This document shows, piece after piece, positions 29,748 through 48,289 of a DNA stretch of 64,000 bases; within the stretch, counting starts at the first letter, position 1, and each line of letters starts with the position of its first letter. Both the position numbers and the translations under genes were made by a program. The DNA is taken from NCBI GenBank assembly GCA_949318235.1, contig OX439130.1, positions 43,537,040 through 43,601,039 on the forward strand, written 5' to 3'. Source of the stretch: Ecdyonurus torrentis. Lineage: Eukaryota > Arthropoda > Insecta > Ephemeroptera > Heptageniidae. Under the pieces are notes generated by a model. That model was not told the DNA's origin, did not search any database, and saw only the letters and a program-made list of their open reading frames with translations.

Positions 29748-30104
29748 CAATTTGTTACTTTGTATATAATTTGCAATATTTTTCCCGTAATTACATCATT
29801 AAAAATTTCCTGTATAGTTTAATCTTTATATTTTTTTAAATGAAATAATTTTTTAAAATACATAGAACTTCATAACAACATTATAACAAATGTATTGTTT
29901 GTATTTTTTTTGTCTATATTAACAAGATCTATTTTACTTACATGGAATCCTCTGATCGATGAACTTATTTATTTTTTACTTCTTTTATTGAATAATAAAA
30001 TGTTGTTTTAAATTTTAAATATTTTGAAATAATAAAATAACTCAAAAACTTTACTGAAATAGTGTGTACAACATATTTTGTACTTCTTTATACAGTATAA
30101 TGTA

Positions 30105-30109
<5 letters not shown>
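29748..30109. other. AT-rich non-coding stretch
   Basis: Nothing recognisable is present. Confidence 0.5.

Positions 30110-30186
<77 letters not shown>
30110..30186. repeat. (AT)n microsatellite, 77 bp
   Basis: This AT tract is preceded by TACTGTGT and followed by imperfect TATTATGTATATTATATA. Confidence 0.97.
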
Positions 30187-31832
<1,646 letters not shown>

Positions 31833-31841
31833 GAGAGAGAG

Positions 31842-31904
<63 letters not shown>
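31833..31904. repeat. (GA)n microsatellite, 72 bp
   Basis: This GA tract has interruptions (GACAGAGAAAG) in its left third. Confidence 0.96.
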
Positions 31905-31905
<1 letters not shown>

Positions 31906-33131
31906 GAAATTACTACATTGAATCAAGTTTTTAACAAGTACTTTAATTTAAAAAACTTTATGCACAAAAACATTATAACTATATTTAGAAATAAATCTTG
32001 CATTATTTTATTTACTTAAATTCCAATTTAAGTATTAATTTCAGTTTTAAATTGAAAAGAAAAATGATTATAATAAAACTAATTTTATGTTGCTTAATTA
32101 TGTTATAAAGTTTAAGTATAGGAAACTAAAATATGAATATTAATGTTTGAGAACATTTTTAGTTTTCAGCAATGCAATGCTTGTTATTTGATTCTTGTTT
32201 ATCAATACTTCTTGATGAGATAATCTTGTTGTCAGAAGTATTTACATCGTGAATAAACTTGAGCTACGTATTTTCAGATTTATAATTCATATTTAACTCA
32301 GATAAATTTCCCTTTGCCAATATTTGCTACAAACTTTATATAATATAAAATATATCAAAGACTAAGATTTACATGAGGGATCAGAGTGAAATTTTTATTT
32401 ATAATCTAACATTGATATATTATACAAAAATGTATACTCGGTGTAACTATATTTTGTTATAACTCTAGGATATAGACTCTTTTTAAACTCCAATCAATCT
32501 GAATTGTTTGTTTCCCATTACACAAGTAAATAACAACTAGTAATTAAAGTAATTCTGTTGCATGCAATATTTAAATAGTGCAAAATTAAGTTGGAAAATC
32601 ATTATTAGATAAAAAAATTAGTCTTCCCTCGCAACGTTATTCACGGTTCTTAATTATTTGTTTTAGAGTAGAATTGGTTTATTTCCAATATTGGTTTGTG
32701 CGAACTCGGAGAGAATAAACAACTATTTTTACTTATCTTTATTTTATATACTTTATATATAATATAGTAATTTAGCCATATTAAATTAAAAAAGTGATGA
32801 TGAGTATATGTATATTATATTATAAAAATTACATGTAATTTACTATTATAAATAATTTAAACTTTTCAATTAGAGAATATTATCGATAATTAAATTTATT
32901 TTGATGGTTGGATATTTTATATGTGTTAAGTAGTTATATTAAATTTAACCCTCCCTCCTCTAATCACATTGATCAAATATGTCAGTTCAGTATAAATATT
33001 ATCCCCCACCTCCATCTCCTTTCCCCTGACTCCCCTGATACACATATCACTTTTGTGACTGATTACCTTTATATTAATGTGTAGTAGAATTGATCCAATA
33101 CCAATAATCAAAACAAACCATCGGCTAAAAG

Positions 33132-33135
<4 letters not shown>
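31905..33135. other. AT-rich non-coding stretch
   Basis: Nothing recognisable is present. A pyrimidine-rich patch occurs at 32948-33035. Confidence 0.5.

Positions 33136-33175
<40 letters not shown>
33136..33175. repeat. (GA)n microsatellite, 40 bp
   Basis: This is a pure GA tract. Confidence 0.96.
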
Positions 33176-33179
<4 letters not shown>

Positions 33180-34590
33180 AATTATAAAAAGTAAGGATAC
33201 GTTATACAGTTTTTATTTCATTTTATTATTGTCAATATTTTAGTTTACTTGGAAATTATAAAAAAAAATGGAATCATGAATATTAAAATGTACTGTACGC
33301 TTGATATCTTAAAACAGAAAATTCAATGGATATAAATGATTTTTTTTTTAAATAAAAGTTAGGCTTTAAATCATTTCAATATTTAATACAAAACTTGAGT
33401 AATATATTAATATAATAAATAATTTATACTTAAAACTTTTTTATTTTATTTTATATGTATATAATGTATAATAAAAGTATAAATAATATTAAAACAAAGT
33501 GCACACGTATGGTGTTAAAAAAAAAACTTATGCCGCGTGAAATCGATATGGATTATAACTCTCCGATGAAGTGTAAGCCTTAAATAGCTTTAACTCTCTC
33601 TTTTTCTCTCTCACTCATCCACTCTCTAGAAGCAAGCATCAAATTCAATTTTTTCACACAGTAAGAGAATCAATATTTATCTCAACTATTTTTTTCCTGA
33701 CAAAAGATTTTGTCTTAAATTTATAAAAAAATAAAATACATAAAAAAAATATTTCTGGTTTATTTTAGCTTCTTGACATGTGGTTCAAGATTTTTTCTTT
33801 CTTTTTTTTTTTTACGTCATTTTCTATTTTTCTTTAGTCTGTTTGTCCGTAGTTTGGTCAGGCGAACAAAAGAAGCCTTGACAGATGATTCAAAGTCGCG
33901 CGAGCGTAAGTTTTAGGAAACATCTTCTTTGCTTAGAAAACTCACTAGCCTCCTTCTACTGCTCTTCAGGCACTTTTTTTTTCTTTTTTTTTTTTTTCTG
34001 TTCTTTTTCTTACCAAAAATAATATTATCTACAAAGTAATTCAATACTGCAGTAGACATGTATGTGTCCTTTTTATTAAAATTTTAACCTTATCAGTAAG
34101 CCATTTTGTTATACTTGAAAACACAGAATAATGAGATTTTGAAGAAAACAAAAAAGACTTTTTAAATTTTACATACATAATATGAAAATAAAAATTAATG
34201 ATAGATAATATAATAATACAAACTCAAAATTTCCAATACTGAAGTTCAAAGACATGCAAAGACTTCAATTTTCTCATGTACTGTCTGCCGAATAAAAAGT
34301 GGAACGTTGTTATGGTGTTTTCAAATAGACATCCCATTTTATAAGTAACATGCAAATGGATATTTGGATATTGTTATTTTCTCATCATTTTTTATTACTA
34401 TACTTTTTATGCATACTATTTACAATAAAGAATAAAATGCATAATTTATGAGGATAAAAAATAACAACTTCTATCAGGGCATTTTGTGTTAAGATATAGA
34501 ATATAGATATATCTCCCAAGTTATGAAATTAAAACAATTTTTTGTTGACTGATGATTATGGGGAGATTATTTTGCATCAAAAACTATAAA
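33176..34590. other. AT-rich non-coding stretch
   Basis: T-rich and CT-rich runs lie at about 33594-33625, 33800-33813 and 33976-33999, with a CpG-bearing patch (GTCGCGCGAGCG) at about 33895-33906. No gene was found. Confidence 0.5.
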
Positions 34591-34886
34591 CCGAGGTGTT
34601 AAGGCCGAGTGATGAAAGCAGCTTCCTCGGTACTCTTTAGTGTGTGCAAGATTGAGCCACTGCTTTCTATTTGCATGTATTTAATGACGTCGCATAGAAT
34701 TCGGGAGATGCATGATTGATGTGATTGCACTGACCAACGTGCCTAGGTATTACCATAGTTTCTCTAGGCTGTCATGGTTAATGCTGCCATATGTATAACA
34801 TTTTTTAACCTCTGTTAATAAAACCATATTATCTTGACGGGACTATAGTCAAGGTGTATCACAATAACATAATATAGAAAAGAAAA
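34591..34886 (+). mobile_element. tRNA-derived SINE-like element, copy 1
   Basis: The head resembles a Leu/Ser-type tRNA: an A-box-like GGCCGAGTGATG (34603-34614) is followed about 35 bp later by a B-box-like AAGATTGAGCC (34649-34659). A central segment of about 82 bp (34703-34784) matches the minus strand at 42768-42849 at about 85% by hand count, with a perfect 28-bp block at its start. The 3' part also aligns (CTTGAC...GGTGTATCACAATAACA) and ends A-rich at about 34886. This is the plan of a SINE with a conserved central domain: Pol III promoter head, body, A-rich tail. It has no protein-coding capacity and would depend on a LINE reverse transcriptase. A palindromic MITE follows within 10 bp. 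Confidence 0.8.
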
Positions 34887-34893
34887 TCATTGT

Positions 34894-35015
34894 GGGCTGT
34901 TCACAATGACGCGTAAATTCACGTAACTTTTACGTAAGAATCCAATCCAATTAATATTAATTCTCGCATCTTCACGTAAGAGTTACGTGAATTTACGTGT
35001 TATTGTGAACAGCTC
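34894..35015. mobile_element. 122-bp palindromic MITE
   Basis: GGGCTGTTCACAATGACGCG and TAAATTCACGTAACTTTTACGTAAGA on the left are matched inverted on the right by TCTTCACGTAAGAGTTACGTGAATTTACG and TGTTATTGTGAACAGCTC. The arms are about 47 bp with few mismatches and a ~27-bp loop. Internal ACGTAA/TTACGT motifs recur. It is a compact non-autonomous terminal-inverted-repeat element. It abuts the SINE tail on the left and a long AT tract on the right. Target duplication was not resolved. Confidence 0.88.
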
Positions 35016-35020
35016 ATAGA

Positions 35021-37868
<2,848 letters not shown>

Positions 37869-38166
37869 TTATAGGGTGGTTTCATTCATGTTAAAGTCGA
37901 CGTCATAAGTGAGTACTAAATAACATTGGCCGGTATAGGAAAATGGCACATTTTGCCAGTTTAAAAATACTTTGCAATTTTTTCGAGAGCATTGAAGCTG
38001 TTAACAGGTTGAAATAGTACCTCAAGTATGCAAGAAAAATAATAATGGACCAAAAAATAGCTAATAGCCAAAAACTACGTTTGTCCTATGCTGAGCAATG
38101 TTATTCATTGCTCAAGAAGAGCATCGAAAATCACTCAGAATGACGTCATGCGTACACACCCTATAA
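37869..38166. mobile_element. ~298-bp TA-flanked MITE
   Basis: The ends read TTATAGGGTG and CACCCTATAA. Internal blocks also pair in order: GACGTCATAAGTGAGTA with the inverse of TCACTCAGAATGACGTC, and AATAACATTGGCCGGTATAGG with the inverse of CCTATGCTGAGCAATGTTATT. The arms are therefore roughly 100 bp and diverged. The TA at each outer edge suits a Tc1/mariner-type target duplication. It is non-coding. An exact TGACGTCA lies in the right arm (38141-38148). Confidence 0.75.
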
Positions 38167-39233
<1,067 letters not shown>

Positions 39234-39235
39234 AG

Positions 39236-39672
39236 AGAGAGACGGTCCAGGCAAGCGTTACATGCGCAAGAACGTTGCTGTTACTCCGCTGTACCGCCAC
39301 TTCCACCATATATATACAAAAGTGGGGTTCCTCTGTCTCTTGCGCGCCTGCCCAAATCCTGGTGAACATAGCAGGGTGCAGTTGGTCGTGTCAGTGCGGC
39401 CTAGACCCCCAAGCCGTGCGCAACGAAACCTACAACAACACCGCGTAATAATCATATTAATCTATACGTAACACGTGTAATAATATATTTCAATTCTATC
39501 AGCTTAGTGTTTAACTATTAAGTGTTTGTGCTAGATTATTATATTTAAAATAATTATATTAATTAGTGTTGATTAGTGTGTGTGACTTTAATTAATAAGA
39601 ATTGATAGACGGTGGGAATAACTATCAAAGTAATCATTAGTGTGTGTATTTTTCTGCTGGCTTTGATATAAG
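39236..39672 (+). promoter_or_regulatory. Candidate promoter and non-coding first exon
   Basis: A GC-richer, CpG-bearing island (39240-39440) stands out in the AT-rich window. It contains TATATATA (39309-39316) with GC-rich flanks, so a start would be expected near 39340. Downstream, AT-rich sequence carries four TTAGTG copies (39504, 39563, 39573, 39637) and a TTGATAG/CTATCAA hairpin. It then meets ATAAG/GTAAGAAT at 39672/39673, a strong splice-donor match. No convincing protein is encoded in the island: frames at 39262-39471 (plus) and 39258-39455 (minus) match nothing I know. The reading is a GA-tract promoter with a 5'-UTR exon and long first intron. A transposon remnant is the main alternative. 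Confidence 0.4.
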
Positions 39673-40714
39673 GTAAGAATAAAATTATTATTTTCTATTA
39701 CGTTTATTTTTATCTTAAATTACATAACAGTTACTAAATTTTATGATTTTTTTAAAGTTATTGCAATCACTTTATCAAGATTTTATAGCTATTACCTAAT
39801 ACGTAATAGTTTTTTCTTTCTTTTAAAATCATATTATAGTTACAATTATCTCATTTTGTTTTTACGAAAACTATCTTTGCTTTTCATTCGTTTATACATT
39901 TTTTTTGTTATTTTTAAAAATGTATATCTCTAAAAGTAGAAACGTAGTAGATTTTCAACTTTTAAAAAAGTCGAGGATACTTAAAATGCAGAATTAAGTA
40001 TAATAAATCATAACAAAATGCATTTTAATATTTACATAATATGGATTTCTTATTCACAAACTGGAAAAATTAACATTTTATAGATTATTAGCAAGTAAAA
40101 GTTACACAAAAAACGCATCTTAACTATGAACCCATTAAACATGTTATTATTTTTAAAATTTCAGATTTCGTAAAAAAAAAAAAATAAATAAATTATAATA
40201 ATAAATAAATAAATAGAAAGTAATTTAAATTTCTATTATAGACTATAATTCATATATATTCAGTATAATCAATATTATATTAAATATTATAATTATAATA
40301 GAAAACTAATCTAAATTAACATATAGTTAAATATTTGATCAACATAACTTCATATAATATAAATTGAAATTCCATTATTATAGATATTGAATATAGTTTT
40401 TGAAATAATTTCAATATCTAATAATATATTCTATCTCTTTATAATATAATGTAATAGAATAAATCACATAATTCATTATATAGAAAAACGAAAAAATTTC
40501 AATCGTACTTACAATAGTGTCACTTGAATTGAAAACGGCATTGTATCTTACCAAGTCCATTACTAAGAAAATCCAATAGATTTTATACGCACTATTTTAG
40601 AACCAACGTCACCCATAAAATAAAATAAATGTAAATCTTCACACATTATCCATTTCTTGAAAGTAAAACAAGAGAAGAAGAAGAAAAAAACGTTAAATAT
40701 TTGGTTATGATGAG

Positions 40715-40717
<3 letters not shown>
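39673..40717. other. Very AT-rich non-coding stretch
   Basis: This follows the possible splice donor and would be intron if that exon is real. Only short A runs and AATA repeats are seen (about 40168-40210). Confidence 0.5.

Positions 40718-40799
<82 letters not shown>
40718..40799. repeat. (AT)n microsatellite, 82 bp
   Basis: This is a pure AT tract. Confidence 0.97.
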
Positions 40800-40803
<4 letters not shown>

Positions 40804-40970
40804 ACATTATATTATAAAGTTAAAAGTATGGTGTTTATTCTTTCGTAAAATGCATTTTAAATGCAACAGATATAAAGCCAAATAAACTGCATCTGTTCAT
40901 GATGGGTATAATAATAGAGAAGTTGCACATCAGTTGTGGCAGCAAAAATAAAATATACTTTTTCAACAAT

Positions 40971-40973
<3 letters not shown>

Positions 40974-41010
<37 letters not shown>
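40974..41010. repeat. T homopolymer, 37 bp
   Basis: This is an uninterrupted T run. The Lys-rich minus frame across it is an artefact. Confidence 0.95.
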
Positions 41011-42452
<1,442 letters not shown>

Positions 42453-42475
42453 CAAGAGAGAGAGATAGAGATAGA

Positions 42476-42511
<36 letters not shown>

Positions 42512-42515
42512 TAGA
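42453..42515. repeat. Interrupted (GA)n with GATA units
   Basis: GA repeats are broken by several GATAGA units. It is an imperfect and probably older tract. Confidence 0.92.
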
Positions 42516-42605
42516 GTTATGCATGTCAAATAGTTTTTTTATTTAAAAAAAATCGATAATAATTCAATGGTTTGGTTCGTAATATAGGTCTCCAAAAAAA
42601 ATTAA

Positions 42606-42935
42606 TATTATTATTATTATTTTTTTTTTTTGCTTGCCATATTATTGTGTTATCGTGCTTTACACCAATCCCAGTCCTAGTCAAGACATTGTCTTATCGA
42701 CAGGTAAGGACTTTCCAATGAATGGAAAAGCACATACGGGCCGGCCACGGCCTAAGTACACAGCCCGGCATTCGCCATTACAGCCTAGAGAAACCGTGGG
42801 AACATCTAGGCAGGCTGGTTGGTGCAATCACATCAATCATGCATCTCCCCAATACTGTGCATCGTCATGGAATGCATGTAAACATGCATCGTGCAACGTG
42901 TTGTACTCTCACACTTCACGTACGTTCGAGAACTT
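42606..42935 (-). mobile_element. SINE-like element, copy 2 (minus strand)
   Basis: Read on the minus strand, the central segment (42768-42849) aligns with the plus-strand element at 34.6 kb, beginning with 28 identical bases. Alignment continues upstream (TGTTTACATGC against ATTTGCATGT, then ATGACGATGCACAG against ATGACGTCGCATAG). Downstream, CTTGACTAGGACTGGGATTG and GTGTAAAGCACGATAACA are recognisable. The copy ends in a clear tail, (A)12 followed by (TAA)n, at about 42632 down to 42606. The tRNA-like head is weak here, so the copy may be 5'-truncated or decayed. It is lower in AT than its surroundings. The frames 42634-42942 and 42722-43027 are by-products of that composition. Confidence 0.8.
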
Positions 42936-43482
<547 letters not shown>

Positions 43483-43605
43483 AACATTTTATTATAATGT
43501 ATATTGACGCATGAAAATAAATTTTTGGTACTGATGGTTTGATATATTATTCTGTATACAAACTCTTTTCTCGGCGTAGTGAGTTTGAAATAACGGTAAC
43601 ATAGA

Positions 43606-43608
<3 letters not shown>

Positions 43609-43665
<57 letters not shown>
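43609..43665. repeat. (GT)n microsatellite, 57 bp
   Basis: This is a pure GT tract, one of few CA/GT tracts in the window. Confidence 0.97.
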
Positions 43666-43667
<2 letters not shown>

Positions 43668-43699
43668 CTTATACATACGCCCAGTGAGAATTGAAAACG

Positions 43700-43723
43700 G
43701 GAGAGAGAGAGAGAGAGAGAGAG
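43700..43723. repeat. (GA)n microsatellite, 24 bp
   Basis: This is a short pure GA tract. Confidence 0.95.
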
Positions 43724-43961
43724 CAAAATGAAAACCATTTAGTTCCTAAATTTCATATACCTCTCATTATAAAGTCCAAGTAAAATATTATGCTTTCATA
43801 TTCATATATCAACATTATAATATAATAACCAAATAGACCAGCGTTATATTAGTAGTAATAATGTAAAATAATATTGTTTAGAAAAAGGGTTTGGAATAGA
43901 ATTTTAATGAAATAATTATAATATAAGAATGAGTGTGTGTGTATGTGTGTTTGGGAGAGAT

Positions 43962-44096
<135 letters not shown>

Positions 44097-44146
44097 TAAG
44101 ATCATTTTATGATTGTTAGAATATGCAAGTCAACAAAAGGATTACA

Positions 44147-44151
<5 letters not shown>

Positions 44152-44219
<68 letters not shown>
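44152..44219. repeat. (CT)n microsatellite, ~68 bp
   Basis: This CT tract is the inverted partner of the GA tract just upstream. A transcript crossing both could fold into a long GA:CU hairpin. A TGACGTCA palindrome lies at 44274-44281. Confidence 0.97.
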
Positions 44220-44221
<2 letters not shown>

Positions 44222-44931
44222 ATTATTAAATCTTAAATCGTGATAAGAATATTAAAAACTTCATTAACATCTGTGACGTCACAAAATGTTAGCTTTTTTA
44301 TTAAAGAAAAAAGAGAGAGTTGTTATTGTAGTTCTTACATTTTATTATTCTAATTAATAATGAATGACTTATCAAATAACAAAAATTAATTTAATTATGA
44401 AAGGTATTTAAGTACTAAGTCTTCCATTTTGTTTATAATGATTTTTGGAGTCGCTTCAAAAATGTCGTTTTATTTCCTTTGTCAAAACGTAATTAGCGTG
44501 GTTTTGTCTTTTGTTCAATTTATTCATTTAAAATATTATGATTGAGATAATATGGTTTATTTTTCAATAGTTTCTTTCATTGAAACATCAGTTGTGTAAG
44601 GAAAATGAATTTTATATGAAATATGTTTCCTTTATGCGTATAAAGTAAGAAAGTTATAAAACTAGAATAGAAAAAGATAATAATAAAAAGCGTAAAAAAT
44701 TATGTGCTGCCAAAAAAAAAAAAAGAAAAAAAAAAAAAAAAAAAAGCTTATTTAATTTTATTTAATAACAAATACATAACTCATGATTGTCAGTAAATAA
44801 TTTAATTTGGTCTTTTGTTGTAGTTTTATAACTTTTTACATAAGAGGTTAGGTTTGAATTGAGCTTCATTCTGTTTAAGTAATTAAATGTAAAGTTTTGT
44901 TTGTTTTTGTGACAAAAATAGGAAAAAGGGG
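44220..44931. other. AT-rich non-coding stretch
   Basis: It contains an interrupted A run (about 44713-44745). No gene was found. Confidence 0.5.
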
Positions 44932-44970
44932 TCTTCTTCTTCTTCTTCTTCTTCTTCTTTTTTTTTTTTT
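44932..44970. repeat. (CTT)n followed by a T run
   Basis: This short CTT array degrades into a T run, with the same unit and strand as the long array 200 bp downstream. Confidence 0.93.
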
Positions 44971-45180
44971 GCTACAAAAAATTGTTTTGCTTTAAAAGCA
45001 AAAATTTTTGATCAAAGATTATTTAGGTTTAGTGTTAAAAGCTTATGACAGCGATGCAAGGAAAAAATATGGTTTTAGGGAAATTGAATAGCGCCTGATA
45101 TATAAGAAGTTATGCAGCCCGCAAAGCTTGTATACCTAAACAGTTGCCTATATATCTATTGCTTGTTATGCTTTAGGGGC

Positions 45181-45368
45181 TTTCTTCTTCTTCTTCTTCT
45201 TCTTCTTCTTCTTCTTCTTCTTCTTCTTCTTCTTCTTCTTCTTCTTCTTCTTCTTCTTCTTCTTCTTCTTCTTCTTCTTCTTCTTCTTCTTCTTCTTCTT
45301 CTTCTTCTTCTTCTTCTTCTTCTTCTTCTTCTTCTTCTTCTTCTTCTTCTTCTTCTTCTTCTTCTTTT
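45181..45368. repeat. (CTT)n microsatellite, ~188 bp
   Basis: This is an uninterrupted TTC/CTT array of about 61 units. It opens every minus frame as poly-Arg, poly-Lys or poly-Glu and the plus frame as poly-Leu. These are all artefacts. The unit is GAA/TTC, a triplex-prone sequence type. Confidence 0.97.
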
Positions 45369-45812
45369 TCTGCTTTTTTTCCATGCTCTTGTTTCATTAT
45401 AATTAAATTTTGAATAATAAATTTCTTGACATAACAAAAGGCAGTATTTTGTAGCTTGGAAAATATTTAAACAATAAAGTTGTGGCTGCGGAGGCAGCAC
45501 ATAAAATTGCGACTTGAATATATGTAGATTTATGAATGGCTTATATGTGTATGTGTGTGTGTGTTGCTGTTGGTTTCAAAACATGTATGATCTTATATTT
45601 CATCTTTTGTGTTGGTGTTTCACTGTTTTGTTGTATGTGTGACAATATTTAACATTTAACCACCTTTTTAATGTAAATAACCTCAAACTTTCAGCAACAA
45701 CAACCAAAAATAGACCGTAGAATCATGTACCGGTACATTTAATTGAAATAAAAATTCAAAAGGTATATAAACATTACACTATCATGAATCTGTTTGAAAG
45801 AAACTTTCCAAG

Positions 45813-45843
<31 letters not shown>

Positions 45844-47381
45844 GATTGACATGTTGCATGTGACAATGTTTCACAGTTGCAAAAAGGTGGATAATAACAA
45901 ACTCATTGCATTAATTATGAGAAGTTCTCTAAGACTACTATATAATTGTAAAAATGATAATGATGATTTCAAATGTCATATTTTAGATATAAATCAGCTC
46001 AATTTATGTTAACAATCCTTCACCATTTATAATATTTTACATATTCCAACAACTTTCAGTGATTTCACATTTTAAATTCAAGTTCCACCTTAAAAGTAGA
46101 AAAAAAATTGTCAAAATAGAATTTTTGAATTTTAAACTTGTTTTTATGAATGCATTGAATAAAGTTTGCATATCAAATAAAAATATTTTGATTACAAAAT
46201 CAACTTAAAAGTGTGAAGCAGAAAATTATATATATATACACTTCAAAGTTTGTTAAATAAGTTTTTTTATAATTAGTTTACCTTAAAAAAACAGCAAAAG
46301 TTTGAAGTTTACTTTTAATATTTTTTTTCCATGATTTAAATTTATACAGTATATTGTATAAAAAAACATCACTTTTGAAATTAAAACAATTACATTTCTA
46401 TTCTAGAGCTTTTGTGGTGGTAAATCACGAACAAATTACTCAATTTGCGGTTGCTTAAATATAAAACCTCTTAACGTTAAAAAAGTAAATTGGTTTAAAA
46501 ACAACAATTTTCATAATTATTATCATTATTTTTTACATTTAAAATTCACATAAAAATCATTTTTCTATTTGAATTCATAGCAGTAATAGAATTTGATTTT
46601 ATCAACGTTAAAGAAATCTGTCCACATAAAACAATTTCATTCAAACTATAAAATTGAACAAATATACATTTTATTAACAAAGAGTATTTTGTTGATTTTT
46701 TTTTTTACTTATTTAATCGATTTTATTGAATAAAAATTTTCCTTCTAAATGGTATTTTTTATTATTATTTTTATGTATTTTTTGTTTTTCATTTAAATTT
46801 TTTGTATGATTTGAAAAGTTGTATTATATTTAGGTTTGTTATTGTAACCATTTATAATTCTTTATTTGAATTATTATTCGAAAATGTATTAAATATACTT
46901 TTTAGCGTAAAAACATTATAATATACAGTATATATTATATAAATATATCGTTAACGTATAAAGTAAAAATATTTTTTCCTGGTTTTTGTACATGTGTGCC
47001 TTTGCTTTGAAACAATAAAGAAGAATTGAACAGTCACTAATTTTTAAACTGTAAAATACTTCTACTTGGATAAGTTTTTATAAGGTTTTCAGTATTTACA
47101 TTTTGTATAGTGATGTTATCGTAACGAATGGTTTATGCTTTAAAATAAAACAATGCTGTCAGTAAATTTAATCTATAATTAAAAAATATTAAATAACAAA
47201 TTTCAATTAAAATATTTTATGCTAACATAATTTAATACCCTAATGTTTACCAATGAAAGTAGATAGGAAGTAAATTCAAATTTTATTTGTCGTTTGAAAA
47301 TATTACAACTTTTTTTTATCATCTCTGTTTTTCAAAGTGTTTAATTGGCAGCTAAAATATTTTTGGATATTAATTAACAAA

Positions 47382-47382
<1 letters not shown>
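45369..47382. other. AT-rich non-coding stretch
   Basis: It contains a T run (45814-45843) and short GT runs (about 45548-45564). The plus frame 45794-46012 begins across the T run and has no family features. No gene was found. Confidence 0.5.

Positions 47383-47427
<45 letters not shown>
47383..47427. repeat. A homopolymer, 45 bp
   Basis: This is an uninterrupted A run. I see no recognisable retroelement body upstream. Confidence 0.95.
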
Positions 47428-47429
<2 letters not shown>

Positions 47430-48205
47430 AAGTAAATCTTGCAGCACAAGGAAATTCATAAATAATGGATGAAAATCATATTCTTTGCCTTACGTACAGT
47501 TCGCACGATGAAGAATTTTTATATAGAAATATAAAAATTAAGTTAACACAATTTTATGTCATAGTGTGAAATAGACTTTAAGTATATTACAGTTTTGTAG
47601 ATGTGAATTAGCCTTAACAGTGATTTTAATCATATTAAAGAAAACAATAGTAAACTTACCCTGATAAAATTGATATCATATTGATTATAAAGTAAAAAAG
47701 GTATACGTTTCCTCTCCAATATCACATATTGTATTATTTATGTCAGCGATTGAGATACGATATGTGACAGCCGTATTCTCATGGTGCACAATCAATAGTT
47801 TCGACATTTCAGCGTTGATAAAACAAAAGTTATTTTGCTCTAGACAGAAAGAAGTTCTCAGCTGTCACACCAATTAGTTCAAAGTGGCGAGAACAAAACG
47901 TTGCTCTGTGCAAACCGCCTCAAGTCTCGATTGGAAAGTTCAACCTAAATTCATTAAAAAAGTACGTTTCTTTTGCTAAAACCCTGTGTCTTAAATTTTA
48001 AGCTCAAGAAAAAAAAAAGAAGTTACGTTTTGCGTGATATTCTTAATGCTAACTACTTGTGACTTACTTTAAGTAAACGTGATTTTTTTTTTACTATTTC
48101 TCTTCTAATTACATTTTATATCATTTATACCGTTTACATTTAAGCACACTAATTTGTGTAAATTAAGTATAGGCAGAATGAATTGTATAGTAAAATATTC
48201 TGTTA

Positions 48206-48207
<2 letters not shown>
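47428..48207. other. AT-rich stretch with a lower-AT patch
   Basis: The patch at about 47840-47945 is GC-richer (GAACAAAACGTTGCTCTGTG), without an ORF or RNA signal that I recognise. Confidence 0.45.

Positions 48208-48279
<72 letters not shown>
48208..48279. repeat. A homopolymer, 72 bp
   Basis: This is the longest homopolymer in the window. It is on the wrong strand to be the tail of the minus-strand repeat that lies immediately to its right. Confidence 0.95.
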
Positions 48280-48280
<1 letters not shown>

Positions 48281-48289
48281 GGGTCAATG

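Noticed and set aside
45156..45500. Long minus-strand frames of poly-Arg, poly-Lys and poly-Glu, and plus-strand poly-Leu (45112-45402)
   Set aside because: All are readings of one pure CTT array in different frames. No unique coding sequence supports any of them.
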